Of a stretch of DNA of 64,000 nt, positions 34,917-44,626 are shown piece by piece. Source of the DNA: Acinetobacter tjernbergiae DSM 14971 = CIP 107465. GTDB taxonomy: Bacteria > Pseudomonadota > Gammaproteobacteria > Pseudomonadales > Moraxellaceae. The stretch lies in assembly GCF_000374425.1 (NCBI RefSeq), contig NZ_KB894367.1:1-64000 (forward strand), written 5' to 3'. Within the stretch, counting starts at the first letter, position 1. The number at the start of each line of letters is the position of its first letter. The notes under the pieces were generated by a model that was given only the letters and a program-made list of their open reading frames with translations, was not told the DNA's origin and searched no databases. A program made the translations under genes and the position numbers.

Positions 34917-35534
34917 ATGCCAAGAAATGCAGCTAAACCACGTGAGACGTATCATGTCGGTAATCTTGAACCACAATTGTTGATTCAAGCCAAACGCATG
35001 CTTGAAGAAGTTGGACCTACTAAAATTTCGATCAGAGCAATAGCAGAACAGTTGGGTGTGAGTGCAACAGCCGTCTATTATCACTTTGCGAATAAAGATG
35101 AGCTTTTGAGCCGATTGGCTGCAACAGGATTTTCGGAATTAGAATTTGTTTTAAATCAAGCTTTAGCTGAGAGTACAGCAACAACAATTTTAAAAGAAGT
35201 TAGCTTGGCTTATTTTCGTTTTGCTAAACGTAATCCTACAATGTATCAACTGATGTTTGGCTCAGAGATCACACAAGCGACTTTAACGCCTGAGTTAGAA
35301 CGTGCGAGAGAACAAGCATTTCAGGTTCTAAAACAGACCATTGCTCAAATTCTTGATCAAGAAATTCATTCAAAGATGGTGCGAATAACAGCTTTATCCA
35401 GTTGGTCACATATTCATGGTATGGCATCGTTATTGATTCATCAGGTGATTGTATTACCTGAAACTATTGATGAAGAACAATTGGTTGAAAATGCCTTGCA
35501 AAGTCTTAAACATTTGTTTTCATTAATGCCATAA
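34917..35534 (+). CDS. TetR/AcrR family transcriptional regulator
   Basis: This 205-residue protein has an N-terminal helix-turn-helix: KISIRAIAEQLGVSATAVYY then HFANKDELLSRL (about 38-72). The helical C-terminus would bind a ligand; it has MYQLMFGSEI and a WxHIHGMASL segment common in this family. It is divergent from the redox/lipid operon, so it most likely represses that operon and itself. A CoA ester or lipid ligand is a guess from the neighbours. Confidence 0.9.
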   Translation: MPRNAAKPRETYHVGNLEPQLLIQAKRMLEEVGPTKISIRAIAEQLGVSATAVYYHFANKDELLSRLAATGFSELEFVLNQALAESTATTILKEVSLAYFRFAKRNPTMYQLMFGSEITQATLTPELERAREQAFQVLKQTIAQILDQEIHSKMVRITALSSWSHIHGMASLLIHQVIVLPETIDEEQLVENALQSLKHLFSLMP

Positions 35535-35664
35535 AAATTCAAAATTACGATGGGTAATGCATAAATCTCGCCACGTATTCTGCACAACGTATCTGATTTG
35601 TTTTGAACCGTAACATTTTTTTAATTATACTGCTGCCACATTTCCCCTACGACGTATCGCTGAT

Positions 35665-36165
35665 ATGAAGTCCAGTTTTCGTCAACAGTTGCTAAAGTGG
35701 CGCGCCTCGCTCGGTGCGATTACTTTGCTTTGTTTACTCTGGCATATCTTCTTACCAACGATGGTACATACTGGGGTCGTACCTGCACTCTATGCAATGC
35801 CTACACATTGCCAAGTCACAGATATTAAAAATAGTTTGATGTTGTCTGAATCTCATTCAAGTCACCATCATGCCATGCATGAAATGCATCACCAACAGCA
35901 TTCACAACCGACTCAGCATGATCAACTCAGTGATTATGCCAAAGAGGTTTTTGCCCTTGCTAGTCAAATCATGAAGCATTGTCCTTTATGTACACATGGT
36001 TTAGATGCTGTTGCAATTATTCCTTTAATTGCATTTATTTTAATCTTTGTACTGGCTTGGTTTAGTCGTGTACGATGCCTATGTTATACGTGGTCAGAAG
36101 ATCTGCAAATTCCACGTATCTTCTATATCTTTCCAATTAAACAAGCACCACCGCTCGCTCTATAA
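35665..36165 (+). CDS. His-rich DUF2946-like membrane protein
   Basis: This 166-residue protein has an N-terminal hydrophobic segment (GAITLLCLLWHIFLPTMV), a His/Met-rich stretch (HSSHHHAMHEMHHQQHSQ), a CPLC motif (about 111-114) and a second membrane segment. It then ends in a basic tail. DUF2946 proteins often lie next to TonB receptors for metals such as copper. The His-rich part suggests metal binding. It starts a group with the receptor and PepSY genes. Confidence 0.75.
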   Translation: MKSSFRQQLLKWRASLGAITLLCLLWHIFLPTMVHTGVVPALYAMPTHCQVTDIKNSLMLSESHSSHHHAMHEMHHQQHSQPTQHDQLSDYAKEVFALASQIMKHCPLCTHGLDAVAIIPLIAFILIFVLAWFSRVRCLCYTWSEDLQIPRIFYIFPIKQAPPLAL

Positions 36166-36240
36166 AATGCTTTTTTAACATTTCGTATCCAGTGTCTCAC
36201 TGCGGTACAGCCTCGTTTATTGCTTTTTATAGAGTTAAAT

Positions 36241-38352
36241 ATGAATACTCAATTTCGTTTGTCAGTATTAACGACAGCATGTCTATCGATTACCTATAGT
36301 TCTATGGCTTTAGCTGAAACATCAGCTCAAGATCAGACTAAAACGCTAGATACAATCGTGGTAACAGCAAGTCGTGAAGGCGAATCTATTAATAATACCC
36401 CTGCTGCAATTAGCAAAATTACCAGTCAAGACATTGAAAATAAACATGCCACTTTTATTGGTCAGTTGCTCAATCAGACGCCTGGTGTTTTGATGAATGA
36501 TTTGGGTAACGAACAACACATGATGTCGATTCGTCAACCCATCACGACTTCTGCTGTTTATCAATATTTAGAAGATGGTATTTCGATCCGTCCAGTCGGT
36601 GTGTTTAACCACAATGCTTTATATGAAGTAAATTTAGCTGGAATTGATAGCATTGAAATTTTGCGTGGTCCAGCAAGTAGCTTGTATGGAAGTAATGCAA
36701 TTGGTGGCACGATTAATTTCCTCACCAAAGCGCCGAGTTTAACCCCAACAGCTGATTTAGGTCTGAGTGCAAGCTCTGAAGGTTATCGCCGTTTAGACTT
36801 TGGTGCATCCAATACATTTGATACTGAGTACGGTGAACATGGTTTAAGACTGTCTGCCTATGCCAGTGATCGTGGTGATAGCTGGCAAGATCATGCTGAA
36901 AGTAATAAGCAAAGTGTGACTTTAAGACATGATTGGCGTATATCAGATGCCACTCAAATCAAAAATATTTTCAGCTACAACCATTTAAAAACCGATATGA
37001 CGGGTAGCCTTAATGCTGAAGATTTTAACAAACGTCCAGGTTATAGTTATCAAACATTTACATATCGAGAAGTAGACTCAACCCGTCTTTCATCACAGAT
37101 TAACCATCAATGGAATGATCAGCAACAAAGCCAATTAACCGTGTATTATCGTGATAATACGACAGATCAAAATCCGAGCTACAATATTCGCACTGATGTA
37201 AAAGATAAAAAACCTACAGGAACTTATAGTGGGCAAACCACCTATAACGCTTTTCAATCTTATGGTTTAAATTTACAACATTCGATTAGCTTTGATCAGG
37301 TAAAATTAATCGTTGGGGCGATGGCAGATCATTCTCCAAACCAAGCTCAAACCAATGATATTGAAGTCTTTCGTGATCCAAATACGCTTGTTTATACAGG
37401 TTACAAACAACGTCAGTTATTACGTGACTTCAAAGTTGATGTCAATAACCAAGCATTCTATACACAAGCAAATTGGCAAGCTTTGCCCAACCTCAATCTA
37501 GTCGGTGGCGCTCGCTATGATTGGATCAGTTATGACTTTGATAACAAACTTGTCCCATCAAAAGTTACAGGTGCGCCAGATGGAAAGCGCAGTTTTCATA
37601 AGGCAAGCCCTCAACTTGGTTTTGTATGGAACATCACACCCGAATTAGATCTGTATAGCAACTGGTCACAAGGTTTTGTGCCACCAGAGGTCAGTAGTTT
37701 ATATGGTGCAAATCTCGTCACACCAGACTTAAAAGAAGCAACATTTAATAATATTGATGCAGGTTTACGTTTCAAAGTTTTAGATGATCGACTGGATGGT
37801 GAAATTACCTTGTATCGTTTACAAGGTAAGGATGAAGTTCTAAGTTATACAAAACCTGATAATACTCGTGAACCACGAAATGCAGGAAAAACTTTACATC
37901 AAGGCATTGAGATTGGTGGAACTTGGAAACTGAGTGAACGATATGATCAACGCCTGAAAGTTTCTGGAAGTATCGCCAAACACGAATATAAAGAATTTCA
38001 GCCTTCATCTACGCTCAACTATAGCGATAATACGATGCCAAGCTCACCAAAAAGTTTTGGCACGATTGAGTATCAAATCAAACCTATTCCAGCATTATTG
38101 CTGTCGGCTGAAGGTATTTATGTTGGCTCTTACTGGATCAATGATGCCAATACCGAAAAATATGATGGGCATACCATTCTAAATTTACGCGCCAATTATC
38201 GTAAAAATGCTTATGAGGTTTATGGGCAAATCATCAATGCCGCAGACGTGCATTATGCTGAAAGCACGTCATATAGCAATAACCAAGCTAGTTATACCCC
38301 AGCTGCACCACGAACTTATTTATTAGGTTTACGTTATCATTTTGGGAAATAA
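36241..38352 (+). CDS. TonB-dependent outer-membrane receptor
   Basis: ATG 36241 gives 703 residues; a TTG 21 bases upstream is less likely. A signal peptide ends in SSMALA. The TonB box reads DTIVVTASREG. The plug contains LNQTPGVLMNDLGN and RGPASSLYGSNAIGGTINF; the barrel ends in LLGLRYHFGK. The ligand is not clear from sequence. Between a His-rich DUF2946 protein and a PepSY membrane protein, it probably imports a metal complex. No Fur-box match was seen upstream. Confidence 0.9.
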   Translation: MNTQFRLSVLTTACLSITYSSMALAETSAQDQTKTLDTIVVTASREGESINNTPAAISKITSQDIENKHATFIGQLLNQTPGVLMNDLGNEQHMMSIRQPITTSAVYQYLEDGISIRPVGVFNHNALYEVNLAGIDSIEILRGPASSLYGSNAIGGTINFLTKAPSLTPTADLGLSASSEGYRRLDFGASNTFDTEYGEHGLRLSAYASDRGDSWQDHAESNKQSVTLRHDWRISDATQIKNIFSYNHLKTDMTGSLNAEDFNKRPGYSYQTFTYREVDSTRLSSQINHQWNDQQQSQLTVYYRDNTTDQNPSYNIRTDVKDKKPTGTYSGQTTYNAFQSYGLNLQHSISFDQVKLIVGAMADHSPNQAQTNDIEVFRDPNTLVYTGYKQRQLLRDFKVDVNNQAFYTQANWQALPNLNLVGGARYDWISYDFDNKLVPSKVTGAPDGKRSFHKASPQLGFVWNITPELDLYSNWSQGFVPPEVSSLYGANLVTPDLKEATFNNIDAGLRFKVLDDRLDGEITLYRLQGKDEVLSYTKPDNTREPRNAGKTLHQGIEIGGTWKLSERYDQRLKVSGSIAKHEYKEFQPSSTLNYSDNTMPSSPKSFGTIEYQIKPIPALLLSAEGIYVGSYWINDANTEKYDGHTILNLRANYRKNAYEVYGQIINAADVHYAESTSYSNNQASYTPAAPRTYLLGLRYHFGK

Positions 38353-38355
38353 ACA

Positions 38356-39822
38356 ATGAATGCCAGCCAACTCACAAAACGACTGAAATTACATCGTCGC
38401 TTGGGGATGGTGCTCGGCATTTTGGTTTTGATGTGGTCTTTAACAGGTGTGTTGCATCCAATCATGAGCGCAACACAACCTCAACCCGTCAAACGAATGC
38501 CACCATCTCAGCAACTCAACTTAAAAAATGCTTTGTCTGCACCTCAAGTATTGCAACAACATCAAATTACAGCGTTTTCCGCATTACAAGCCATTCAGTT
38601 ACAACCTGAACTTGTGGCTTATCGAGTTTTAAAACCAAATCAAAACATTGCGGAGTATTTTGATAGTCGATCGGGTCAACTCATTGAAGATGCAGAGCAA
38701 CAAGATGTAAAACGTCTTGCAATTTGGTATACGGGTTTAGCCAAACAACAGATCGTTTCGACTGAACTGATCACTGAGTTTAGTGATGACTATCCAAGTG
38801 TGAATCGTTTATTGCCTGTTTGGCGTGTAAGTTTTGACAATGGTTTAAGGGCTTATGTCGATCCATCACAATCTCGATTAGCCACGCTATCTAATGACCA
38901 AAAAATGTGGATGGCGAAAATATTTCGTTTAGGTCATACATGGACTTGGGGCGATCAACCGTGGACAGGACAAAGTATACTGATGCAAATTGCCTTAATT
39001 GGCATTTTAGTTCTTACCTGCATGGGAATTGGATTATTTTTTAAGATTCGTAATCGCCAGAACCATCGTTTAGCTCACAAGCCGATTCGCTTTTTACATC
39101 GCTATTTAGGCATCAGTTTAAGTGTATTTATCTTGCTATGGATATTCAGTGGTTTCTATCATGTTTGGCATAAAAAATCTGAGATTGTGAACATTCAACC
39201 GATGTTTTATACACAGAGTTTAAGTGCTATCGCATGGAAAACGGCTGTTCAACAGCCAATACAACGCCTTAACCTTGTACCGATCTCCTTTGCTCAAGAT
39301 CACGCTCAAGCAGGTTGGATGGTTCAATTGACAGACAAACCACAGCTACAAGGCAGCATGACCGCGGCCAAAGAACATGATCATCATAATCATTCTAAAA
39401 GCGCTGCCCCTGCAATTGAATTGATTGATGCACATACCGCTACAAAATTAAATACGCTTGAGCAAAGTAAGCAGTTGACTGCCGACTATTTACATTTACC
39501 AGTGGATCACTTTACTCAAAGCTCTTGGGTCACCAGTTTTAGTGGTGAATATGGTTTCATCAACAAACGTTTACCCGTAGTAAAAGTTGAAAGCAATTTA
39601 AGTGATCAACTCAGGCTGTATATTGAGCCAAGTAGCGGTGTGATTGCAGCGCAAGTCACTCAACAAGATGCTTTAGAAGGTTTTAGTTTTGCATATCTAC
39701 ATAAGTGGACATGGCTACCACTAGATAAAACACTCAGGGATATTTTGTTAAGTAGTATTGCTGGACTCATCGCTTTATTGGTGATCTTAGGTTGTAGATT
39801 AGCAGCCCGAAAAGCATCCTAA
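38356..39822 (+). CDS. PepSY domain membrane protein with His-rich loop
   Basis: This 488-residue protein begins 3 bases after the receptor stop. It has four or five transmembrane helices, conserved His (RLKLHRRLGMVLG, FLHRYLGISL, YHVWHKK, YLHKWTW) and two PepSY-like periplasmic parts. A loop reads EHDHHNHSK. Such proteins are thought to process metal chelates at the inner membrane. A terminator follows, so receptor and PepSY end one operon. Confidence 0.85.
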   Translation: MNASQLTKRLKLHRRLGMVLGILVLMWSLTGVLHPIMSATQPQPVKRMPPSQQLNLKNALSAPQVLQQHQITAFSALQAIQLQPELVAYRVLKPNQNIAEYFDSRSGQLIEDAEQQDVKRLAIWYTGLAKQQIVSTELITEFSDDYPSVNRLLPVWRVSFDNGLRAYVDPSQSRLATLSNDQKMWMAKIFRLGHTWTWGDQPWTGQSILMQIALIGILVLTCMGIGLFFKIRNRQNHRLAHKPIRFLHRYLGISLSVFILLWIFSGFYHVWHKKSEIVNIQPMFYTQSLSAIAWKTAVQQPIQRLNLVPISFAQDHAQAGWMVQLTDKPQLQGSMTAAKEHDHHNHSKSAAPAIELIDAHTATKLNTLEQSKQLTADYLHLPVDHFTQSSWVTSFSGEYGFINKRLPVVKVESNLSDQLRLYIEPSSGVIAAQVTQQDALEGFSFAYLHKWTWLPLDKTLRDILLSSIAGLIALLVILGCRLAARKAS

Positions 39823-39830
39823 GTTCTGTG

Positions 39831-39865
39831 TTGATCCTTCTTAATTTAAGGAGGATCAATTTTTT
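39831..39865 (+). terminator. Terminator of the receptor/PepSY operon
   Basis: TTGATCCT pairs with AGGATCAA and an inner CTTAA/TTAAG extends the stem. A run of six T follows. Confidence 0.85.
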
Positions 39866-39878
39866 AAAATTAAACCCA

Positions 39879-40619
39879 TCAAATATAAAATGAAGCAACC
39901 ACAAAACTTAGCATTAATCCTGTCTCAATCAGCTCAATTGCAGCACCAACAGTATCACCAGTAATCCCACCAATTCTTTTGATAAATAAAGCTCTTAAAT
40001 AAAATAATACAGCAATAAAGCAGATGAAAGTCACCAATCCCAACCATTCGAACACACAAAGTAATGAAATTGTAATGACAAAAACAGTCCATGTAAGTTT
40101 CTTTGGAATAAAATCAGTAATTGAACGTCCTAGCCCTTTATCACGAACATAAGCTGTGGTTAAAAATAAAAATAATGGAACACTACGCCCAAGCATTGGA
40201 ACTAGAATCAAAAACGCATTGAAGTGCTGCTCAAGCAGCACATACAGCGTAGCAAATTTAAGTAAACAAACAGCAACCAGACTCAGCACACCGATTGGAC
40301 CGCAGCTTGGATCTTTCATAATTTTGAGTGTACGTTCAGGATCACCAAAACCACCCACCCAAGCGTCTGCTGTATCGGCTAAACCATCAAGATGGAGCCC
40401 ACCCGTGAGCCATATCCATAACACTAAAATGATACTGGCAATCAATAAAATTGGCAGTTTGACTAAAATCAGAGACACACCAAGCAGTACGAGTCCGATC
40501 AACAAACCCACAAATGGATAAAATAAGATCGCTTGACCATTTTGCTTTGCACTTGGCATTGTTTTTAATTCAATGGGCAAAACTGTTAAAAATTGCAAAG
40601 CAATCCAAAAAGCTGTCAT
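39879..40619 (-). CDS. cobS: Adenosylcobinamide-GDP ribazoletransferase (cobalamin synthase)
   Basis: It joins adenosylcobinamide-GDP and alpha-ribazole to make adenosylcobalamin at the inner membrane. ATG 40619 gives 246 residues; a TTG at 40637 is also in frame. The signature GGLHLDGLADTADAWVGG (about 78-95) and GRSVPLFLFL are present, with about six hydrophobic segments and a conserved end, GGITGDTVGAAIELIE. It is separated from cobC/cobT/cobU by a phosphatase gene. Confidence 0.94.
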   Translation of the reverse strand: MTAFWIALQFLTVLPIELKTMPSAKQNGQAILFYPFVGLLIGLVLLGVSLILVKLPILLIASIILVLWIWLTGGLHLDGLADTADAWVGGFGDPERTLKIMKDPSCGPIGVLSLVAVCLLKFATLYVLLEQHFNAFLILVPMLGRSVPLFLFLTTAYVRDKGLGRSITDFIPKKLTWTVFVITISLLCVFEWLGLVTFICFIAVLFYLRALFIKRIGGITGDTVGAAIELIETGLMLSFVVASFYI

Positions 40620-40675
40620 GCAAGAAATCTCAGTCAAACAATATTGATGATTTACAGATTATGAAGAAACAAAAA

Positions 40676-40697
40676 TGGGAATAGAACCCTATTCCCA
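40676..40697 (-). terminator. Terminator of the phosphatase gene
   Basis: TGGGAATAG / CTATTCCCA is a 9-bp stem with a 4-base loop, followed on the minus strand by TTTTTG. It lies 25 bases past the phosphatase stop and splits it from cobS. Confidence 0.88.
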
Positions 40698-40721
40698 AAT
40701 TAAAATGATAAATCAACTAGA

Positions 40722-42302
40722 TTATTGAATTTGATAACATTGTTTAAGCTTCAGATAGTCATAATAAAAACTGTTGGTACTATATTGTGCATATTTACAT
40801 GATGATTTAAACAAGGTCTCTTTTTCATTGTAGAGCATTTTTACCAAAGTTGTGCCTTGAGCATTTTGGTAAATATCCCACTGTAAATTCGCAGCCATTG
40901 GCGATACTACTTCACCTCTCCACGTACTATTGCTGTAGTTATATGTTTGATGTAAAGGCAAAGGCTGCATCATGTCATGTAATTCCAAACTAGTCGCCAG
41001 TGGAATAATGATTTCTGCATGTGCGAAGCGTAACACAGCACGGTGGGATTGTTGTTTATCGACAATTGCATCTACTTGCTTAAACAAATCTTGTTTTAGA
41101 CCTTGAGCAATGTTACTGGTGACAGCATTTGATTCTTGAAAGCTTGGCCCTTTCTCATAAAAATCATTTGCATCGTTAAATTCAGCATAGAATTTTGCTG
41201 CATCTACAGGCATATATTGATCAAAATTTACATCTTTTAATTCAAGCTGCATACCACCAGAAATTGAATACAACTCATAAAGATAAGCTGCTGCATCCAC
41301 AGCACTTGCAATGGTATTTTTTCCTTTCCCTTTTTCAGTAATGGTTTCACCTTTTGGTGATGTCACGGTATAAGCACCGTTATTACTGAAAGTATAACCA
41401 GTCGTACCTAATTTTTTGAGAAATTCAGGCTTAAAAATTGGGTTAAGTACATTCATTGCAATTTGCTGTGCGCGTGTATCTTTTGCCAAATCATTTAACT
41501 TATTTTTTAGATATACATCTTCAGCTTCAAATTTTTGATAGGCTTGACTTGCATCATAGATTGCTTGTTGCTGAGTTGATAATGGACTCACCAAATCTTG
41601 ATCTTTATTCAAGCTATGGAAATAAAGTTTAAAACGATCTACGCCGCCATCCTCAATAGAGGGGATACTGGTACTGGTTAAACTGGTATATGAAACAGGT
41701 GTAACTTGATTTTTCAATTGGGGTTGCTGTTGAATCAATTCAGCAGTAAAGAACTTGGCACTGTCAACCGCACGATCTACGCCTGAGCTTTGAACTAAAA
41801 TAGATTCAGGTTGTGTCGCTGCTATTTTAAATAGCTCAGGTAAACGCTGTAAAAGACGGTCTGCAATACCACGATGTTCTTGAATACCGAGCATCGTTTC
41901 ATTGCCATATCCATACTGACGGATTCCGTCCACCCCATAACCAAGCAGAATATTGGCTTTCATCATAGTTTCTAAATCGGCACCTAGTTTTTCACCTAAA
42001 GGCGTTAAAGCATTCTCGGCCTTGGCTTGTTTCCATAAATTATAAAGTGCCAAGTCATATTTAATACTCGATAATCCTCTTGAGCCATGACGTGCTACTA
42101 ACTCTGTAAAAACAGGTTTAAAACCTTGTGGAATTGCTTCGTATTTTTTAAGGTCTTGTTGAGGTTGATATGGTGTTTTGGTTTGATAATATTTTGATGA
42201 GGTATTTTGTTCAGGGCTAGACTGTGATTGTTGCTCATTATTATTACATGCTGCCAATAATATACTTGCACATAACATACTGCTTTTAAATAAAATATTC
42301 AT
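40722..42302 (-). CDS. Histidine acid phosphatase lipoprotein, MINPP/phytase-like
   Basis: I chose ATG 42302 because it starts a lipoprotein signal (MNILFKSSMLCASILLAAC), with the Cys at residue 19 as lipid site; the frame is open further left. The 526 residues carry the catalytic ELVARHGSRG and, late in the sequence, RFAHAEIIIPL. The HAE form, in place of HD, is typical of multiple inositol-polyphosphate phosphatases. It would act at the cell surface or in the periplasm and may release phosphate from phytate-like compounds. It is bracketed by cob genes but has its own terminator. Confidence 0.8.
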   Translation of the reverse strand: MNILFKSSMLCASILLAACNNNEQQSQSSPEQNTSSKYYQTKTPYQPQQDLKKYEAIPQGFKPVFTELVARHGSRGLSSIKYDLALYNLWKQAKAENALTPLGEKLGADLETMMKANILLGYGVDGIRQYGYGNETMLGIQEHRGIADRLLQRLPELFKIAATQPESILVQSSGVDRAVDSAKFFTAELIQQQPQLKNQVTPVSYTSLTSTSIPSIEDGGVDRFKLYFHSLNKDQDLVSPLSTQQQAIYDASQAYQKFEAEDVYLKNKLNDLAKDTRAQQIAMNVLNPIFKPEFLKKLGTTGYTFSNNGAYTVTSPKGETITEKGKGKNTIASAVDAAAYLYELYSISGGMQLELKDVNFDQYMPVDAAKFYAEFNDANDFYEKGPSFQESNAVTSNIAQGLKQDLFKQVDAIVDKQQSHRAVLRFAHAEIIIPLATSLELHDMMQPLPLHQTYNYSNSTWRGEVVSPMAANLQWDIYQNAQGTTLVKMLYNEKETLFKSSCKYAQYSTNSFYYDYLKLKQCYQIQ

Positions 42303-42447
42303 AGAATGGTCAATTTGATTATACGTGCTATGTATCATAGGAAACAGTAATGACAGTTCAGTTACATTGAGCAATTAACATTTCCCTTTAAAGAATTATT
42401 TAACTTTTAGTCAATAATTACATCATTTTCTGATTCAATCTCAAAAG

Positions 42448-43053
42448 TTATAGAATTTCGAACTGCATTTTCTCGTGATATTTTGATAAGGAAAATGAAT
42501 ATAACTTGCCTAATTCGGCAGGCATTTTTAATAAATCATCTGGGTTTTGTTGTTGTGCTAAACAGGTGAGTAATTTGATGACACCACCATGCGTAATGAC
42601 TAAAGCCTTTTGCCCATTTTGTGCTTGTATTTGAGTATAAATCTGCTCAAAACCAATGAAAATTCTTTGTTGGAACTGGGTTAAAGACTCACCATTTGGC
42701 GCATGATATTGCGTAGGAAATTGCCAAAAGTTTGCTAATCGCTCAGGTTCGGCTTCATAAATGGCTTGGGTTGAAATACCTTCCCAATCACCGAAATACA
42801 TTTCTTTGATATGCTCATTGACCCGCATTGGCAATCCGAGTTGATCTGCCAAATGCTCTGCAAAGCGACGACAACGCCGCAAAGGTGAACTGATAATCAC
42901 ATCCCAATCCACTGAAGTAGTCATGTACTGCTGAATGGTTGATTGCATTTGCAACCAACCCTGTTCAGTCAGATCATCATCCAAATGCCCACGTAGCGTA
43001 TGGCTTAAAGTCGTTTCACCATGTCGCAGTAAATCAATCTGCAACTTTATCAC
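42448..43053 (-). CDS. cobC: Alpha-ribazole phosphatase, histidine phosphatase family
   Basis: This 201-residue enzyme has LLRHGETTLSHTLRGHLDD at its start, with the catalytic RHGE, and LVITHGGVIKLL near the end. It would remove the 5'-phosphate of alpha-ribazole phosphate in cobalamin synthesis. Its start overlaps the end of cobT by 20 bases. The family is broad, so the assignment rests on the cob context. Confidence 0.85.
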   Translation of the reverse strand: MIKLQIDLLRHGETTLSHTLRGHLDDDLTEQGWLQMQSTIQQYMTTSVDWDVIISSPLRRCRRFAEHLADQLGLPMRVNEHIKEMYFGDWEGISTQAIYEAEPERLANFWQFPTQYHAPNGESLTQFQQRIFIGFEQIYTQIQAQNGQKALVITHGGVIKLLTCLAQQQNPDDLLKMPAELGKLYSFSLSKYHEKMQFEIL

Positions 43054-44104
43054 CTGTTACTGCCGCTTCCGCAAAAGTTGCCATTTGATTATGCAATACA
43101 CAAGCAAGTTGGATCATAGATAATGCCGCACCAGCACCACTGCCTTCCCCTAAACGTAAATTCATTTTGAGGATTGGCTGTGCTGCAAGTTCTTTTAAGA
43201 TACGTTGATGACCATATTCTGCTGATTGATGTCCAAATAACATCCATTCACGACTCTGAGATTGAATACGCATCGCACATAAAGCTGCAACTGAACTGAT
43301 AAAACCATCCACCACAATCGGCAAACCAATTTGCGCACAACGTAAATAAGCCCCTGTCATGGCAGCTATTTCTAAGCCACCAACAGCCGCTAGGATTTTT
43401 AAAGCATCATTCGCAACATGAGGTCTATGGAGCTTGACCGCTTGATCAATGACTTTAATTTTATGTTGTAATTGTTCAATATTGATTCCAGTGCCTAAGC
43501 CTGTAAGCTGCTGCGCTGATTCATTCAGTAACAAACAGGCAAGTGCTGAAGCTGAACAGGTATTCCCAATGCCCATTTCACCTGCAACAAAAATATCGCT
43601 TCCCTGCGCTTTTGCGAGATCCGCACTATTTTTACCCAGTTCAAGCGCGGCAAGGCATTCTTGCTCAGTCATGGCTGTTTGTTGCGCAAAATTAGCTGTA
43701 CCAGCTCGAATACAATGACGCTCAACGCCAACATAATTATAGGTCTCACCGACAGTACCGCAATCAACAACTTGTAAATGTGCTTGATGGTGTTTGGCAA
43801 TCACACTAATCGCTGCACCACCTGAAGCAAAATTTTGTAGCATTTGACGCGTAACTGCTTGTGGGTAAGCCGAGATATTTTCTTCCACGACACCATGATC
43901 ACCTGCAAAAATCGTGATCCAAGGCTGTTGAATTTTAGGGTGAACTGTACCCTGCAAATTTGCGAGTTGAATTGCCGTTGTTTCTAAATCACCCAATGCA
44001 CCTGTTGGTTTGGTTAATTGCAGTTGACGTTGTTCTGCTTGCTGTTTCGCATCTAAATCAGGTTGTTGAATCGGTTCTAAGTACCAAGTTACTTGTTCAG
44101 TCAT
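43034..44104 (-). CDS. cobT: Nicotinate-nucleotide:dimethylbenzimidazole phosphoribosyltransferase
   Basis: It makes alpha-ribazole phosphate from dimethylbenzimidazole and nicotinate mononucleotide. ATG 44104 gives 356 residues; ATG 44116 is in frame 4 codons upstream. Signatures: ITIFAGDHGVVEENISAYPQ, FVAGEMGIGNTCSASAL and RLGEGSGAGAALSMIQLA with the catalytic Glu. It overlaps cobU by 8 bases and cobC by 20, so the three are co-translated. Confidence 0.95.
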   Translation of the reverse strand: MTEQVTWYLEPIQQPDLDAKQQAEQRQLQLTKPTGALGDLETTAIQLANLQGTVHPKIQQPWITIFAGDHGVVEENISAYPQAVTRQMLQNFASGGAAISVIAKHHQAHLQVVDCGTVGETYNYVGVERHCIRAGTANFAQQTAMTEQECLAALELGKNSADLAKAQGSDIFVAGEMGIGNTCSASALACLLLNESAQQLTGLGTGINIEQLQHKIKVIDQAVKLHRPHVANDALKILAAVGGLEIAAMTGAYLRCAQIGLPIVVDGFISSVAALCAMRIQSQSREWMLFGHQSAEYGHQRILKELAAQPILKMNLRLGEGSGAGAALSMIQLACVLHNQMATFAEAAVTGDKVAD

Positions 44105-44624
44105 GTTCTTTCTCATCTTTTAAAATCATTGGAAAACCTGCCACACAGAACACCACTTTATTTGCTAACTGCCCTAAAGCTTGATGTAAACGTCCTGCTT
44201 CATCCACAAATTGACGGCTAATTTCACCCATAGGAACTACACCCAGTCCAGTTTCGTTACTCACTAAAATAATGTGTGATTTGAGTTGGGGTAATAGGTT
44301 TAAAAATTTGTCTGTTTGCTGCTGTTGTAATTCAGCATGATCGGATAACAATAAATTGGTGAGCCATAAGGTCAAACAATCCACCAAGATCACTTGATTC
44401 TCTTGATCTAATTGCAACAGTTGATCCGCAAGAAAAATAGGTTCTTCACACAATTGCCAATCATCAGGACGTTGTTGTTGATGATGCTTAATCCGTTGCT
44501 GCATTTCTTGGTCTAACGCTTGTGCAGTCGCAACATAGACAACAGTGACACCTTGTTCTTTCGCCATTTGTTCAGCCAAGCGGCTCTTACCTGAGCGAGC
44601 ACCACCTAAGATGAGCTGTAACAT
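44097..44624 (-). CDS. cobU: Adenosylcobinamide kinase / guanylyltransferase
   Basis: This 175-residue bifunctional enzyme phosphorylates adenosylcobinamide and transfers GMP. The P-loop is LILGGARSGKSRLAEQMA at residues 3-20. The guanylylated His is expected in IKHHQQQRPDDW, and VDCLTLWLTNLLL and VSNETGLGVVPM are conserved. It is preceded by the 2H phosphoesterase gene with a 2-base gap. No cobalamin riboswitch was recognised upstream. Confidence 0.95.
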   Translation of the reverse strand: MLQLILGGARSGKSRLAEQMAKEQGVTVVYVATAQALDQEMQQRIKHHQQQRPDDWQLCEEPIFLADQLLQLDQENQVILVDCLTLWLTNLLLSDHAELQQQQTDKFLNLLPQLKSHIILVSNETGLGVVPMGEISRQFVDEAGRLHQALGQLANKVVFCVAGFPMILKDEKEHD

Positions 44625-44626
44625 AT

